A stretch of 64,000 nt of DNA from Enterobacter dykesii (lineage in GTDB: Bacteria > Pseudomonadota > Gammaproteobacteria > Enterobacterales > Enterobacteriaceae). The translations under genes and the position numbers were made by a program. Numbering within the stretch: the stretch's first letter is position 1; every line of letters begins with the position of its first letter. This document shows positions 9,273 to 20,097 of this stretch, piece after piece. The notes beneath the pieces are model-generated. The model saw only the letters and a program-made list of their open reading frames with translations. It did not search any database and was not told the DNA's origin. The stretch is from contig NZ_CP126604.1 in NCBI RefSeq assembly GCF_008364625.2, forward strand, positions 3,348,001-3,412,000, written 5' to 3'.

Positions 9273-10814
9273 TCAGGCTTCAGCTGCCGGTTTAGTCTGC
9301 GCATTTTCCAGCATGCGGCGCACCGGAACAATAAGGACGACCAGTACCGCGGCACAGATCAGCAGCGCGATGGAGCAGCGCGCGAAGAGATCCGGCAGCA
9401 TATCCAGCTGATCGGCCTTCACGTGGCCGCCGATCAGGCCCGCCGCCAGGTTACCCAGCGCGCTGGCGCAGAACCACAGCCCCATCATCTGGCCGCGCAT
9501 TCTTTCCGGCGCAAGCAACGTCATGGTCGCCAGGCCAATCGGACTCAGGCACAGTTCGCCGAGCGTCAGCATCAGGATGCTGCCCACCAGCCAGAACGGC
9601 GACACGCCCGTTCCACCGCTGCTCAGCACGTTCTGTGCCGCCAGCATCATCAGGCCAAAGCCTGCCGCCGCGCACAAAATACCAATAACGAACTTGGTGA
9701 TGCTGCTCGGACGAATGTTCATGCTCGCAAGCTTCGGCCATGCCCAGCTAAACACCGGTGCCAGCAGGATGATGAACAGGGCGTTAATTGACTGGAACCA
9801 CACCGCCGGGATTTCAAAATCGCCGATCATGCGGTTAGTGTAGTCGTTGGCAAACAGGTTGAACGAGGTTGGCTTCTGTTCGAACGCGGACCAGAAGAAC
9901 GCCGCGGAGATCAGCAGAATAAAGCAGACCAGCAGTCTGGCGCGCTCTTTACGGTTCAGCCCCGCAAAGACAAACAGATAAATAAAGTAGAGGGCAACGG
10001 ATGCAGCAATCACATAGACCAGCACGCTGGCTACCGCGACCGGGTTAATCACAATCACGCCTTGCGCAATCAGCGTCACGATCGTTGCCACGCCTGCCGC
10101 CAGCGCCAGCAGCCAAACGCCCACGCCGTTACGCTTCACCACCGGGCTGTTCCAGGTGGAGTCGAGGCCGACTTCGCCGTCATAGCGTTTCATCGCCGGA
10201 ACGGCAAACACGCGGAAGATAATCAGCGCCACCAGCATCCCGATGCCGCCAATACCAAAGCCCCAGTGCCAGCCGTGGGTTTTAATCAGCCAGCCGGAAA
10301 TCAGCGGCGCGATGAACGAGCCCATATTGATGCCCATATAGAACAGCGAGAAACCGCCGTCACGACGCGCGTCGCCTTTTTTGTACAGGGTACCGACCAT
10401 CACCGAGATACAGGTTTTGAACAGTCCGGAGCCAAGCACGATAAACATCAGGCCGATAAAGAACAGGTTGTTGCCCATCACAGCCGAGAGCGCGATCGAC
10501 AGGTGGCCGAGCGCAATCAGGATCGAACCGTACCAGACGGCTCTCTGCTGGCCGAGCCAGTTATCCGCCAGCCACCCACCAGGCAGCGCGGCCAGGTACA
10601 TGGTACCGGCAAAGATACCGACAATCGCCGAGGCGTTTTCACGCGCCAGGCCCATCCCGCCGTCATAGACGGTGGCGGCCATAAACAGGATCAGTAACGG
10701 ACGAATGCCGTAAAACGAGAAACGCTCCCACATCTCGGTGAAGAACAGGGAACCGAGCGGATACGGATGGCCGAAGAACGTTCGGCTCTCTTTTTGATTA
10801 ACAGTGGATTGCAT
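9273..10814 (-). CDS. POT family proton:oligopeptide symporter
   Basis: 513 residues, about 14 membrane helices. The PTR2/POT signature E-M-W-E-R-F-S-F-Y-G near residue 29 carries the E-x-x-E-R-F proton-coupling motif, and F-S-L-F-Y-M-G-I-N-M-G-S-F near residue 155 is the second PTR2 signature. It would take up di- and tripeptides with protons across the inner membrane. It is not one of E. coli DtpA-D: the N-terminus and several loops differ, and it resembles POT proteins of other gammaproteobacteria. Single gene with its own upstream region; its placement beside a protease is suggestive of peptide use, but the protease is likely intracellular, so a joint role is speculative. Confidence 0.9.
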   Translation of the reverse strand: MQSTVNQKESRTFFGHPYPLGSLFFTEMWERFSFYGIRPLLILFMAATVYDGGMGLARENASAIVGIFAGTMYLAALPGGWLADNWLGQQRAVWYGSILIALGHLSIALSAVMGNNLFFIGLMFIVLGSGLFKTCISVMVGTLYKKGDARRDGGFSLFYMGINMGSFIAPLISGWLIKTHGWHWGFGIGGIGMLVALIIFRVFAVPAMKRYDGEVGLDSTWNSPVVKRNGVGVWLLALAAGVATIVTLIAQGVIVINPVAVASVLVYVIAASVALYFIYLFVFAGLNRKERARLLVCFILLISAAFFWSAFEQKPTSFNLFANDYTNRMIGDFEIPAVWFQSINALFIILLAPVFSWAWPKLASMNIRPSSITKFVIGILCAAAGFGLMMLAAQNVLSSGGTGVSPFWLVGSILMLTLGELCLSPIGLATMTLLAPERMRGQMMGLWFCASALGNLAAGLIGGHVKADQLDMLPDLFARCSIALLICAAVLVVLIVPVRRMLENAQTKPAAEA

Positions 10815-10864
10815 AATTCTCCCGAAAGGTATGTCGTCGTGCTTGTAAACACCAGCAGGTACGC

Positions 10865-10893
10865 CGGCCAGTTACGTATCTGGCCGATTTTTT
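10865..10893 (+). terminator. terminator-like hairpin on + strand, antisense to the transporter leader
   Basis: CGGCCAG (10865-10871), loop of eight, CTGGCCG (10880-10886), then ATTTTTTTA. Read on the plus strand this has the form of an intrinsic terminator, yet no plus-strand gene precedes it; on the minus strand it would be a hairpin in the 5' leader of the peptide transporter mRNA, preceded by a U-poor A-tract. The rest of the 300-base gap (10815-11114) shows only AT-rich promoter-like sequence and the der terminator. Confidence 0.4.
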
Positions 10894-11067
10894 ACATGCG
10901 GCGAAAAGTTAGTTAACCATTTGATAACCAGGCGCTAGTTTTGTCTAGTACCGGACCCTGGACTTTAAGATGAAAATTCGACGATTGTCTACTTTCTTAG
11001 ATTTAAACATGGTTAAAAGTGAATAGTGATTGACTTCACACAGAGAAAACCGTCGGTATGATTGGGC

Positions 11068-11097
11068 AAAAAAAAGCCCGCGATAAACGCGGGCTTT
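11068..11097 (-). terminator. intrinsic terminator after der
   Basis: AAAGCCCGCG (11073-11082), loop ATAAA, CGCGGGCTTT (11088-11097), with a run of A at 11068-11075 that gives the U-tract on the minus strand. It ends the hisS-yfgM-bamB-der transcript. Confidence 0.85.
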
Positions 11098-11114
11098 CGT
11101 GAAGCAGGTAAAGC

Positions 11115-12587
11115 TTATTTGCTTTTCTTAATGTGCTTAATCAGGCGCTTACGCTTACGCATCTGGTTTGGCGTCAGGGTGTTGCGCTTGTTGGCAAACG
11201 GGTTTTCCCCTTCCTTGAACTGGATACGGATAGGCGTGCCCATCACGTCCAGCGATTTACGGAAGTAGTTCATCAGATAGCGCTTGTAGGAATCCGGCAG
11301 GTCTTTCACCTGGTTGCCGTGAATCACCACGATTGGCGGGTTGTAACCACCGGCGTGGGCATATTTCAGCTTCACGCGACGGCCGCGCACCAGCGGCGGC
11401 TGATGGTCTTCCGCAGCCATGTTCATGATGCGGGTCAGCATGGCGGTGCTCTGACGACGGGTGGAGCTGTCGTACGCTTCACGCACGGATTCGAACAGGT
11501 TACCCACGCCGCTGCCGTGCAGCGCAGAGATGAAGTGCACGCGGGCAAAGTCGATAAAGCCCAGACGGAAGTCGAGGGTCTCTTTCACCTGCTCGCGCAC
11601 TTCATTGCTCAGGCCATCCCACTTATTGACCACGATAACCAGTGAGCGCCCACTATTGAGGATAAAGCCGAGCAGAGAGAGGTCCTGATCGGAGATACCT
11701 TCGCGCGCGTCGATGACCAGCAGCACGACGTTGGCATCTTCGATCGCCTGCAGGGTTTTGATAACGGAGAATTTTTCCACCACATCGGTGATTTTCCCGC
11801 GCTTACGCACCCCGGCGGTGTCGATGAGGACATACTCACGCTCATCGCGCTGCATCGGGATGTAGATGCTGTCGCGGGTGGTGCCCGGCATGTCGTAAAC
11901 GACCACGCGCTCTTCACCCAGAATACGGTTAGTAAGCGTAGACTTACCTACGTTTGGACGACCCACGATGGCCAGCTTGATCGGCAGATCCTGCGGGTTG
12001 AAATCGTCTTCAGGCTCTTCTTCGCCCTCTTCTGCGTCTTCGAACTGCGCCCAGTATTCAGCGTCTTCGTCTACTTCTTCCGGCGGGTTTACTTCGTCCA
12101 CCCACGGCAGCAGAACGGTTTCCAGCAGGCTGGTGACGCCACGGCCATGCGATGCCGCAATCGGGTAGATTTCACCCAGGCCCAGAGACCAGAAATCCGC
12201 GACGGCCTGATCGGCATCGATGCCGTCAGTTTTGTTCGCCACCAGGAAGGTCGGCTTTTCGCGTGAACGCAGGTGTTTGGCAATAGCGGAGTCCGCCGGC
12301 ATCAGGCCAGCGCGCGCATCCACCATAAACAGCACCACATCCGCTTCTTCAATCGCCAGCAGCGACTGTTCCGCCATGCGGGTTTCAACGCCGTCTTCTG
12401 TGCCGTCAATACCACCGGTATCAATACAGATGAACTCGCGTCCTTCCACCTCTGCACGACCGTACTTACGGTCACGCGTCAGCCCCGGGAAATCCGCAAC
12501 CAGCGCATCACGGGTGCGTGTTAAACGGTTAAAAAGAGTGGATTTTCCAACGTTAGGGCGCCCGACAAGCGCGACCACAGGTACCAT
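11115..12587 (-). CDS. der: GTPase Der (EngA), 50S ribosome assembly
   Basis: 490 residues beginning M-V-P-V-V-A-L-V-G, identical to the E. coli start; the longer frame to 12647 is only upstream sequence. Essential GTPase of late 50S subunit assembly. Two tandem GTPase domains, each with the P-loop G-R-P-N-V-G-K-S-T (near residues 8 and 209), G3 motifs D-T-G-G and D-T-A-G, and N-K-x-D motifs; an acidic linker (E-E-V-D-E-D-A-E ... D-D-F) separates them and a KH-like domain ends in a basic tail. It follows bamB with a hairpin in the 112-base gap. Confidence 0.97.
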   Translation of the reverse strand: MVPVVALVGRPNVGKSTLFNRLTRTRDALVADFPGLTRDRKYGRAEVEGREFICIDTGGIDGTEDGVETRMAEQSLLAIEEADVVLFMVDARAGLMPADSAIAKHLRSREKPTFLVANKTDGIDADQAVADFWSLGLGEIYPIAASHGRGVTSLLETVLLPWVDEVNPPEEVDEDAEYWAQFEDAEEGEEEPEDDFNPQDLPIKLAIVGRPNVGKSTLTNRILGEERVVVYDMPGTTRDSIYIPMQRDEREYVLIDTAGVRKRGKITDVVEKFSVIKTLQAIEDANVVLLVIDAREGISDQDLSLLGFILNSGRSLVIVVNKWDGLSNEVREQVKETLDFRLGFIDFARVHFISALHGSGVGNLFESVREAYDSSTRRQSTAMLTRIMNMAAEDHQPPLVRGRRVKLKYAHAGGYNPPIVVIHGNQVKDLPDSYKRYLMNYFRKSLDVMGTPIRIQFKEGENPFANKRNTLTPNQMRKRKRLIKHIKKSK

Positions 12588-12646
12588 GTTTGAAGCCTCA
12601 TAAAATTCAAAATAACGTCGCTTTCGCGGCGTTTTTAAAAATGTCA

Positions 12647-12676
12647 AAACGGCTCCTGAGTGAACAGGAGCCGTTT
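12647..12676 (-). terminator. hairpin between bamB and der
   Basis: AAACGGCTCCTG and CAGGAGCCGTTT pair perfectly across a loop of about seven bases. On the minus strand it is followed by TGACATTTTTAAAAAC, so a weak or partial terminator after bamB is plausible; der may be served by read-through or by a promoter in the gap. Confidence 0.55.
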
Positions 12677-12699
12677 AGTATACTACAACCGCCGGGTAA

Positions 12700-13878
12700 T
12701 TAACGCGTGATCGCGTACAGCGTGCCGTCTTTTGCCTGAATCAGCAGTTTGCCGTCGGCCACAACCGGATCGGTCAGGAAACCAGAGCTGTCGACTTTTT
12801 GCTGTGCAACAAATCGGCCGTTATCCGGATCGATCCAGTGCATATACCCTTCGCTGTCGCCAACCACCAGGCTACCGTTGTACAGTGCCGGAGCAGTCAG
12901 CAGACGGTGCAGCAGATCGCTTTGCGTCCACAGCGTGACGCCGCCTTCGGTGCTCAGCGCCAGCAGACGGTCGTTCTGATCGACCATATAGATGCGGTTA
13001 CCCTCAACGATGAAATCGTTCACAGAGCCCAGCTCACGCTTCCACATGATCTGACCGCTGCGCAGATCCAGCGCGGTCAGGTTGCCGTTATAGGCCAGCG
13101 CGTAAACCACACCGTTAACGATGACCGGCGTTGTGTCTACGTCGCTCAGACGGTCAATTTCCGTTGAGCCAGTGGCCTGAGAGATACGCTGCTGCCAGAT
13201 CATCTGGCCCTGCTGCATCAGGACTGCGCTCACGCGACCGTTGTCACCGCCCACAATGGCAGCACCAAATGCGGTAGCCGGCGCGGATTCGCCGCGCAGA
13301 GAGAGCGCAGGCATATCCAGGTTAACGGTCCATTTCACCAGACCGTCCGCTTCGTTCAGCGCCTGCAGCTGGCCGTTGCTGGTATGAATCAGCACCAGAC
13401 CGTCGCTCACCACCGGACGAGACAGGGATTCACCCGCCACGGTTGTTTGCCAGGCAATAGAGCCGTCGCTGCTGTTCAGCGCATAAACCTGCGCTTTTTC
13501 GCTGCCCACGTAGACATGGCCACCGGCAACGGTCAGACCGCCAGACAGCAGTGCAGGTTTACGGGAGAACCAGCCGTCTTTTTCCGCCAGGTTAACGGAC
13601 CATACTTCTTTCCCGTCATCGGCGTTCACCGCTTTCACGGTACCTTTGCGGTCAGCGGCATAGACAACGCTGTCTGCATACGCCGGATGAAGGTTGGAAT
13701 AGAAATCACCAATCCCATTGCCCACGGAGACATCCCACGCGGTGGATGGGGTAAACTGGTTTTCAACCGTCGGCAGTGGGGACATTTTCACAACGTCTTC
13801 TTCGCCACTGAATAGTGAACAACCACTCAATAACGTAACAGAAAGCAGTCCTGGCAGAAGTAATTTACGCAATTGCAT
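12700..13878 (-). CDS. bamB: outer membrane assembly lipoprotein BamB
   Basis: 392 residues, same length as E. coli BamB (YfgL). A lipoprotein signal peptide ends in the lipobox L-L-S-G-C20; the mature protein is an eight-bladed beta propeller of PQQ-like repeats (recurring A-L-N-x-x-D-G-x-x-x-W motifs). It anchors in the inner leaflet of the outer membrane and helps the BAM complex insert beta-barrel proteins through BamA. It follows yfgM by ten bases in the hisS-yfgM-bamB-der group. Confidence 0.97.
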   Translation of the reverse strand: MQLRKLLLPGLLSVTLLSGCSLFSGEEDVVKMSPLPTVENQFTPSTAWDVSVGNGIGDFYSNLHPAYADSVVYAADRKGTVKAVNADDGKEVWSVNLAEKDGWFSRKPALLSGGLTVAGGHVYVGSEKAQVYALNSSDGSIAWQTTVAGESLSRPVVSDGLVLIHTSNGQLQALNEADGLVKWTVNLDMPALSLRGESAPATAFGAAIVGGDNGRVSAVLMQQGQMIWQQRISQATGSTEIDRLSDVDTTPVIVNGVVYALAYNGNLTALDLRSGQIMWKRELGSVNDFIVEGNRIYMVDQNDRLLALSTEGGVTLWTQSDLLHRLLTAPALYNGSLVVGDSEGYMHWIDPDNGRFVAQQKVDSSGFLTDPVVADGKLLIQAKDGTLYAITR

Positions 13879-13888
13879 CGGGTCCCTC

Positions 13889-14509
13889 TCAGACGGACAA
13901 ATTATTTATTTTCATCTGCATCATTTCGCTCAGCGCAGGTGAAGCGTTGCTCTCTACGCCAGCTTGCCACGCTTTACGCGCGCCCGTTTTGTCACCTTTG
14001 CTCAGCAGTGCTTCACCGCGCAGATCGGCAACGATGGCAGCAAAACCTTCGCCTTTGATGGTATCGAGCGTTTTCAGCGCATCGTCAGCTTTTTTCTGCT
14101 GAACCTGAATACGTGCCAGGCGCAGATTGATCACCGCTTTCAGGTTCTCATCGCTGGCAGCAGCAAGGCTCTGCGAGAGCTGAGCAGCGGCTTTATCCAG
14201 TTCGTTCTTATCAACGTACTGCTGAGCCACTTCCAGCGCAGCCAGTGCACCGTAGGTGTTTTTGTTGTCAGCCGCAAATTTTTCTGCAGCAGTCAGCGTT
14301 TGAGGCTGATCGGCACGAATTGCGCTCACGGTATTTTCATAGGACAGGGACGCGCCGCGCGCGGAATCTGCCTGATGATTGTTCCAGTAACGCCAGCCCA
14401 CCAGCGCACCGATACCTAAAACAACCCCAACAACCAGCGCTTTGCCGTTTTCAACAAAGAAGCGCTTAATCGCGTCGACCTGATCGTGTTCGTTCTCGTA
14501 AATTTCCAC
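13889..14509 (-). CDS. yfgM: ancillary SecYEG translocon subunit YfgM
   Basis: 206 residues from a GTG start (14509-14507), giving M-E-I-Y-E-N-E-H-D, the same N-terminus as E. coli; AAGGA lies just upstream. A single membrane segment (about residues 22-40, A-L-V-V-G-V-V-L-G-I-G) anchors a periplasmic TPR-like domain. In E. coli it associates with PpiD and the SecYEG translocon and acts in periplasmic chaperone networks. Lies 13 bases after hisS and just before bamB, consistent with a single transcript. Confidence 0.93.
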   Translation of the reverse strand: MEIYENEHDQVDAIKRFFVENGKALVVGVVLGIGALVGWRYWNNHQADSARGASLSYENTVSAIRADQPQTLTAAEKFAADNKNTYGALAALEVAQQYVDKNELDKAAAQLSQSLAAASDENLKAVINLRLARIQVQQKKADDALKTLDTIKGEGFAAIVADLRGEALLSKGDKTGARKAWQAGVESNASPALSEMMQMKINNLSV

Positions 14510-14522
14510 GCAGTCCTTCTCC

Positions 14523-15797
14523 TTAGCCCAATAGAGTGCGCAAGTGCGCCGCAACGCTGTCCTGCGTTACCGTTGTCTGCTCACCAGAGCGCAGGTCCTT
14601 CACCACCACTTCGCCGTTAGCCACTTCGGACTCGCCCAGCACCAGTGCAATACTTGCGCCCCACTTATCGGCACGAGCAAACTGTTTTTTGAAGTTGCCG
14701 CCGCCATGGTTTGTCATCAGCTTAACGCCCGGCAGCGCATCGCGCACGCGTTCGGCAAGCTGCATCGCCGCAGACTGCGTTTCCGCGCCTGAAGCCACCA
14801 GGTATATATCGACAACGGAATCTGCTTTAAATTCCGGATTAACTGCCTGAACCAGCAAAACAAGTCGCTCAAGGCCCATCGCGAAGCCAACAGCAGGCGC
14901 TGCGCGACCGCCAAGCTGCTCAACCAGACCGTCATAACGGCCGCCCGCACATACGGTGCCCTGAGAACCGAGGCTGGTGGTCACCCACTCAAACACGGTA
15001 CGGTTGTAGTAGTCCAGACCGCGCACCAGGCGCTGATTCACGGTATAGGCGATGCCTGCCGCTTCAAGCAGCTTGCACAGGCCCGCGAAGTGTTCGCGAG
15101 ATTCTTCATCCAGGTAGTCACCCAGCGCAGGCGCATCGTTCAGCAGTGCCTGAACATCCGCGTTTTTGGAATCCAGAACGCGCAGCGGGTTACTGTACAT
15201 GCGACGTTTGCAGTCTTCGTCCAGCTTCTCTTTATGCTGTTCCAGGAACGCCACCAGCGCATCGCGGTAGTTAGCGCGTGCTTCCAGAGAACCGATAGAG
15301 TTCAGCTCAAGAGAAACGTGATCGGCGATACCGAGGGCGCGCCACCAGCGGGCGGTCAGCATAATCAGTTCAGCGTCGATGTCCGGGCCCTGCAGGCCAA
15401 AGACTTCCACACCCAGCTGATTGAACTGGCGATAACGACCTTTCTGAGGACGTTCGTGGCGGAACATCGGGCCGATATACCACAGGCGCTGCTCCTGATT
15501 GTACAGAAGACCATGTTCGATGCCGGCGCGTACGCAGCCCGCCGTCCCTTCCGGACGCAGGGTCAGGCTGTCGCCGTTGCGGTCCTCAAAGGTGTACATC
15601 TCTTTTTCAACCACGTCGGTCACTTCGCCGATCGCGCGTTTGAATAACGGGGTCTGCTCTACAATCGGCAAACGGATTTCGCTGTAACCGTAGCTGCCGA
15701 GCACCTGCTTCAGTGTGCCTTCAATGCGCTGCCAGATGGCGGTTTCGCCAGGCAGATAATCGTTCATGCCGCGGATGGCTTGAATGTTTTTTGCCAC
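14523..15797 (-). CDS. hisS: histidyl-tRNA synthetase
   Basis: 424 residues from a GTG start (15797-15795), giving [11 protein letters not shown] as in E. coli. Class II synthetase charging tRNA-His. Motif 2 region ([14 protein letters not shown]), the histidine-specific [11 protein letters not shown] near residue 259 and motif 3 (G-L-E-R-L near 311) are all present, followed by the anticodon-binding domain. A terminator hairpin separates it from ispG upstream. Confidence 0.98.
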   Translation of the reverse strand: MAKNIQAIRGMNDYLPGETAIWQRIEGTLKQVLGSYGYSEIRLPIVEQTPLFKRAIGEVTDVVEKEMYTFEDRNGDSLTLRPEGTAGCVRAGIEHGLLYNQEQRLWYIGPMFRHERPQKGRYRQFNQLGVEVFGLQGPDIDAELIMLTARWWRALGIADHVSLELNSIGSLEARANYRDALVAFLEQHKEKLDEDCKRRMYSNPLRVLDSKNADVQALLNDAPALGDYLDEESREHFAGLCKLLEAAGIAYTVNQRLVRGLDYYNRTVFEWVTTSLGSQGTVCAGGRYDGLVEQLGGRAAPAVGFAMGLERLVLLVQAVNPEFKADSVVDIYLVASGAETQSAAMQLAERVRDALPGVKLMTNHGGGNFKKQFARADKWGASIALVLGESEVANGEVVVKDLRSGEQTTVTQDSVAAHLRTLLG

Positions 15798-15818
15798 GTT
15801 TATTCTCTTTCTATATAC

Positions 15819-15841
15819 AAAAAAAACCCAAAGAATGGGTT
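15819..15841 (-). terminator. short intrinsic terminator after ispG
   Basis: AACCCA (15825-15830), loop AAGAA, TGGGTT (15836-15841), with eight A before it that become the U-tract on the minus strand. The stem is short, so termination may be partial, allowing some read-through into hisS. Confidence 0.7.
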
Positions 15842-15877
15842 CAATCATACATGGGAAGCGGCACGCTTCCCATCACG

Positions 15878-16996
15878 TTATTTTTCAACCTGCTGAACGC
15901 TGATACGCTGTGTTTCGTCCATCATGGCGGCTTTGGCGCGGATGCGGGCTTCAAGCTGGTCGATCATGTCGCTATTATCCAGACGATCTTTACGAACGCC
16001 ATCTTCATAGAGACCACTTTTCTTGTTACCGCCGGTTACGCCCAGGGTTGACACCAGTGCTTCACCAGGACCGTTTACCACGCAGCCGATGATGGAGACG
16101 TCCATCGGGGTGATAATGTCCTCCAGACGCTGCTCCAGGGCATTCACCGTCCCGATCACATCAAACTCCTGACGTGAGCAGGTTGGGCAGGCAATGAAGT
16201 TGATCCCACGCGCGCGGATACGCAGTGACTTCAGGATATCGAAACCGACTTTGATCTCTTCGACCGGATCGGCCGCCAGCGAGACGCGCAGGGTGTCACC
16301 GATGCCTTCCGAGAGCAGCAGCCCAAGACCGATCGCGGATTTTACAGAGCCGCTGCGCAGGCCGCCTGCTTCGGTGATCCCGAGGTGCAGAGGCTGGTCG
16401 ATCTGTTTTGCCAGCAGACGATAAGACTCTACCGCCAGGAACACGTCGGACGCTTTTACGCTGACTTTGAACTGGTCAAAGTTAAGACGATCCAGATGAT
16501 CCACATGGCGCATCGCAGATTCGAGCAGCGCCTGTGGCGTAGGCTCGCCGTATTTTTCCTGCAGGTCTTTTTCCAGGGAACCGGCGTTAACGCCGATACG
16601 GATAGGAATATTTTTATCGCGGGCGCAGTCCACGACCATGCGGATACGCTCTTCGTTACCGATGTTGCCCGGGTTAATGCGCAGGCAATCGACGCCGTAT
16701 TCGGCCACTTTCAGTGCGATGCGGTAATCGAAGTGGATATCAGCCACCAGCGGAACGCTGACCTGCTGTTTGATCAGTTTGAACGCCTCAGCGGCATCCA
16801 TGGTTGGGACGGAGACGCGAACAATGTCCGCGCCTACACGCTCTAATGCTTTGATTTGATTGACCGTAGCTTCTACATCGGTAGTGCGCGTGTTGGTCAT
16901 CGACTGAACGGCGATAGGTGCCCCATCGCCGATTGGCACATTCCCAACGTAAATCCGTTTCGATTTTCTACGTTGAATCGGAGCCTGGTTATGCAT
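15878..16996 (-). CDS. ispG: 4-hydroxy-3-methylbut-2-enyl diphosphate synthase
   Basis: 372 residues, same length as E. coli IspG (GcpE). Iron-sulphur enzyme that converts methylerythritol cyclodiphosphate to HMBPP in the MEP isoprenoid pathway. The TIM-barrel N-terminal domain is followed by the [4Fe-4S]-binding domain with C-P-T-C near residues 270-273, G-C-V-V-N-G-P-G near 305 and the closing glutamate ligand region. It lies 26 bases after rodZ. Its cluster would be supplied by the isc system located 20 kb away in this window. Confidence 0.98.
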   Translation of the reverse strand: MHNQAPIQRRKSKRIYVGNVPIGDGAPIAVQSMTNTRTTDVEATVNQIKALERVGADIVRVSVPTMDAAEAFKLIKQQVSVPLVADIHFDYRIALKVAEYGVDCLRINPGNIGNEERIRMVVDCARDKNIPIRIGVNAGSLEKDLQEKYGEPTPQALLESAMRHVDHLDRLNFDQFKVSVKASDVFLAVESYRLLAKQIDQPLHLGITEAGGLRSGSVKSAIGLGLLLSEGIGDTLRVSLAADPVEEIKVGFDILKSLRIRARGINFIACPTCSRQEFDVIGTVNALEQRLEDIITPMDVSIIGCVVNGPGEALVSTLGVTGGNKKSGLYEDGVRKDRLDNSDMIDQLEARIRAKAAMMDETQRISVQQVEK

Positions 16997-17022
16997 GAAA
17001 AATCTCCCGCGTTGCCCGTCTG

Positions 17023-18036
17023 TTACTGTGCTGCTGATTGTTCGGCATTAACGGTAAGACGTGCAACCTGGTTAGTTCTGATAAAGCGGCTCAGGTCGAC
17101 AGGTTTTCCTTGATACTGGATCTGTACCGCTGCCGGAGCGCCGATTTTAAGTTTATAGGGAGCCTGGCCGGTTAGGTTTAACGTGCCATCTTTACGCTGC
17201 AGGCCGCTGAACAGTTTTTTACCTGTCGCGTCAGTCACTTCCAGCCAGCAGTCGGCGCTGAAGTTCATCACCAGCGCGTTGGGATCGGCTGCTGTCGCCG
17301 TACCCGCCGGGCTGGTTGGCAGAGTCGCTGCGCTATTGTCTGCAGGCTGAGTAGCCGCAGGCGCGTTCGCCGCAGTATCAACATTCGCCTGAGAAGGGGC
17401 AACAACCGCGTTTTGATCCTGAGCCTGCGGCGCAGCGGTGTTAGCCGTTGCTGCCGGAGCCTGTGCTGCATCGGTCGCCGACGCGTCTGGCGCTGCGGTC
17501 TGTGGCTCGCTGGAGGAAGCTGCGCCGTCGGTATTCAGCGGCACGCTCTGACCGTTCTCACTTCCGGCCTGGTTGAGTTCGGCGGAGGATTGATCGGCCA
17601 TAGTGGTAATCTCTTCCTGCTGGGCCTTGTGGTTTTGCCACCACCATGCGCCGGTCAGACCGATCACCACAAACAGCACCAGCCAGGTAAAGCTCATCAG
17701 CCAGCCATCGCGTTTTTTACGACGTTTCCCCAGGGAGAAGGTCTGCATCGGCGCAACTTTTGCTGCACGGACCGGTGCCTGCTTCTCCATCATTGGCAGT
17801 AATTCGTTTTCGGGGATATGCACCAGTTTTGCGTAAGAGCGGATATAACCGCGCAAGAACGTTGAAGCCAGATCGGCAGGTGCCTTATCTTCTTCAATAT
17901 CGCGAACCGTGGAAACCTTCAGGCACAAGCGTTCCGCAACGGCTTGCTGGCTGAGTCCGAGTTGTTCACGGGCGTTGCGAAGACGAACGCCAGTGGAAAG
18001 TGCTTCATGTTGGTCGTGAGTGGCTTCAGTATTCAT
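17023..18036 (-). CDS. rodZ: cytoskeletal protein RodZ
   Basis: 337 residues. The cytoplasmic N-terminus is a Cro/C1-like helix-turn-helix ([16 protein letters not shown]) that binds MreB; a basic patch (K-R-R-K-K-R-D-G-W) leads into a single membrane helix at about residues 112-132; a low-complexity Ala/Thr/Gln/Pro linker follows in the periplasm; the C-terminal ~90 residues form the DUF4115 beta domain. RodZ couples MreB to the elongasome and sets rod shape. The linker is the most diverged part compared with E. coli, as expected. Confidence 0.96.
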   Translation of the reverse strand: MNTEATHDQHEALSTGVRLRNAREQLGLSQQAVAERLCLKVSTVRDIEEDKAPADLASTFLRGYIRSYAKLVHIPENELLPMMEKQAPVRAAKVAPMQTFSLGKRRKKRDGWLMSFTWLVLFVVIGLTGAWWWQNHKAQQEEITTMADQSSAELNQAGSENGQSVPLNTDGAASSSEPQTAAPDASATDAAQAPAATANTAAPQAQDQNAVVAPSQANVDTAANAPAATQPADNSAATLPTSPAGTATAADPNALVMNFSADCWLEVTDATGKKLFSGLQRKDGTLNLTGQAPYKLKIGAPAAVQIQYQGKPVDLSRFIRTNQVARLTVNAEQSAAQ

Positions 18037-18293
18037 TCGCTACAACTACTGGTACGTGAAAAATAAGGGTTCAGGTGCCGGTGAGTCACAATGCCACCCG
18101 CACCGCGAAACTTCTGGTCAGTTAACCTTGAACAGAGAGTATAAGACTGTCAGCCCGGAGATGACAGTACAGCCCTGCCCGTACGGCTAAACTGTTGTTA
18201 CGTCGTTACATACTGCCCGAAAGTCGGATGAAACGCACCGTAATTATTATTCAGTCATCACGAATCTGACTGATTATTCAGTAAGAGTATGCT

Positions 18294-18318
18294 TCACGGC
18301 GCAGATAATGCGCCGTGA
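18294..18318. other. perfect hairpin downstream of rlmN
   Basis: TCACGGCGCA and TGCGCCGTGA form a perfect 10-bp stem with loop GATAA, twelve bases past the rlmN stop. There is no T-run on either side, so it may be a mRNA 3'-end stabiliser or a Rho-assisted terminator rather than an intrinsic one. The remaining ~260 bases to rodZ hold only the rodZ promoter region; nothing else was recognised. Confidence 0.5.
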
Positions 18319-18329
18319 GTGCATAATAA

Positions 18330-19496
18330 TCAAACAGCTTTAACCGCGATCGTCTCGCCCTGCATGCGTTTACGCAGGGTACGTTTGGTACGGTCAATGA
18401 CATCACCAGCCAGCTGTCCACATGCTGCATCAATGTCATCACCACGGGTTTTACGCACGATGGTGGTGAAACCATACTCCATCAGCACCTTGGAGAAACG
18501 GTCGATACGGCTGTTCGAGCTACGGCCATACGGCGCGCCCGGGAACGGGTTCCATGGGATCAGGTTGATTTTGCACGGCGTATCCTTCAGCAGTTCAGCC
18601 AGCTGATGCGCATGCTCGGTGCCGTCGTTGACGTGGTCCAGCATTACGTACTCGATGGTCACGCGGCCCTGGTTGGCGTTGGATTTCTCCAGATAGCGAC
18701 GCACCGCAGCGAGGAAGGTTTCGATATTGTACTTTTTGTTGATCGGCACAATTTCGTCACGAATTTCGTCGTTTGGCGCGTGCAGGGAGATCGCCAGCGC
18801 GACGTCAATCATGTCGCCAAGCTTGTCCAGCGCAGGCACAACGCCAGAGGTAGACAGCGTGACGCGACGCTTGGACAGACCAAAGCCGAAGTCATCCAGC
18901 ATGATTTCCATCGCCGGAACGACGTTGGTCAGGTTCAGCAGCGGCTCACCCATCCCCATCATCACCACGTTAGTGATAGGACGCGTGCCGGTTACTTTTG
19001 CCGCGCCCACGATTTTCGCGGCACGCCAGACCTGGCCGATAATTTCTGACACCCGCAGGTTACGGTTAAAGCCTTGCTGCGCGGTAGAGCAGAATTTGCA
19101 CTCCAGCGCACAGCCTACCTGAGAGGAGACACACAACGTGGCGCGGTCTTCTTCCGGGATGTAGACGGTCTCAACGCGCTGATCGCCGACCGCAATCGCC
19201 CATTTGATGGTGCCATCCGCTGAGCGCTGCTCTTCCACCACTTCCGGTGCGCGGATTTCAGCCACTTCTTTGAGCTTGTTGCGCAGGACCTTGTTGATGT
19301 CAGTCATGTCATCAAAATTGTCGCTGCAGTAATGGTACATCCACTTCATGACCTGATCGGCACGAAACGGCTTTTCGCCCATCTCTTTAAAGAACTCGCG
19401 CATCTGCTGACGGTTCAGATCCAGCAGGTTGATTTTTCCATTTTTATTGGGAACCGCAGGAATGGCGACTTCGGAGGTATTCACTAATTCAGACAT
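18330..19496 (-). CDS. rlmN: dual-specificity rRNA/tRNA adenine C2 methyltransferase RlmN
   Basis: 388 residues. Radical SAM enzyme that methylates C2 of A2503 in 23S rRNA and A37 of some tRNAs. The cluster motif C-A-L-E-C-K-F-C lies near residue 125; the catalytic cysteine pair includes the C-terminal C in D-I-D-A-A-C-G-Q-L near 359. The N-terminal ~20 residues differ from E. coli, otherwise near identical. Located between ndk and rodZ as in E. coli. Confidence 0.97.
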   Translation of the reverse strand: MSELVNTSEVAIPAVPNKNGKINLLDLNRQQMREFFKEMGEKPFRADQVMKWMYHYCSDNFDDMTDINKVLRNKLKEVAEIRAPEVVEEQRSADGTIKWAIAVGDQRVETVYIPEEDRATLCVSSQVGCALECKFCSTAQQGFNRNLRVSEIIGQVWRAAKIVGAAKVTGTRPITNVVMMGMGEPLLNLTNVVPAMEIMLDDFGFGLSKRRVTLSTSGVVPALDKLGDMIDVALAISLHAPNDEIRDEIVPINKKYNIETFLAAVRRYLEKSNANQGRVTIEYVMLDHVNDGTEHAHQLAELLKDTPCKINLIPWNPFPGAPYGRSSNSRIDRFSKVLMEYGFTTIVRKTRGDDIDAACGQLAGDVIDRTKRTLRKRMQGETIAVKAV

Positions 19497-19550
19497 AATA
19501 TTATCCGGCCTCGTTGTTACACGTTATGGCCCATGGAGGGTTGAATAGAA

Positions 19551-19584
19551 ACGCCCCGGAAAGCGGTCTGCTCGTCCGGGGCGT
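19551..19584 (-). terminator. terminator-like hairpin after ndk
   Basis: ACGCCCCGGA (19551-19560) pairs with TCCGGGGCGT (19575-19584) around a 14-base loop. On the minus strand it is followed by TTCTATTC, a weak U-tract. Lies 82 bases past the ndk stop. Confidence 0.65.
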
Positions 19585-19665
19585 TGCATTGTACAAAGTC
19601 TGGCGCAGGGATGCCACGTCTGGACGCGGCATTTACGAAAATAATGTGTAAACGAAACCGTTAAC

Positions 19666-20097
19666 TTAACGGGTACGAGGACACACTTCGCCTTCTGCGA
19701 AGAAGAAAGCGATTTCGCGTGCAGCAGATTCAACAGAGTCAGAACCGTGGGTGCCGTTCTCGGTGAAGCTGTCAGCGTAGTCAGCGCGCAGAGTACCAGC
19801 CAGCGCGTTGTCCGGGTTGGTTGCGCCCAGCAGGTCACGGTGACGCTGTACTGCGTTTTCGCCTTCCAGCACAGATACCACGATTGGACCGGAAGTCATG
19901 AACTCAACCAGGCCGTCAAAGAATGGGCGACCTTCGTGCTCAGCGTAGAAACCGCGAGCCTGCTCAACGGTCAGGTGCAGCATTTTGGTGCCAACAATTT
20001 TGAACCCTGCAGATTCAAAGCGAGCGAAGATGCTGCCAATAACGTTTTTTGCCACCGCGTTTGGTTTGATGATGGAAAAAGTACGTTCAATAGCCAT
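19666..20097 (-). CDS. ndk: nucleoside diphosphate kinase
   Basis: 143 residues from [12 protein letters not shown]; the upstream in-frame extension to 20175 is not coding. Transfers phosphate from ATP to other (deoxy)nucleoside diphosphates through a phosphohistidine intermediate; the active-site histidine is in N-G-T-H117-G-S-D. Monocistronic, between pbpC and rlmN, with a good terminator-like hairpin. Confidence 0.98.
   Translation of the reverse strand: MAIERTFSIIKPNAVAKNVIGSIFARFESAGFKIVGTKMLHLTVEQARGFYAEHEGRPFFDGLVEFMTSGPIVVSVLEGENAVQRHRDLLGATNPDNALAGTLRADYADSFTENGTHGSDSVESAAREIAFFFAEGEVCPRTR

Noticed and set aside
12615..12640. Hairpin ACGTCGC-TTTC-GCGGCGT with T-run on the plus strand before der
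   Set aside because: A wobble pair and no plus-strand gene to terminate; too short to claim.
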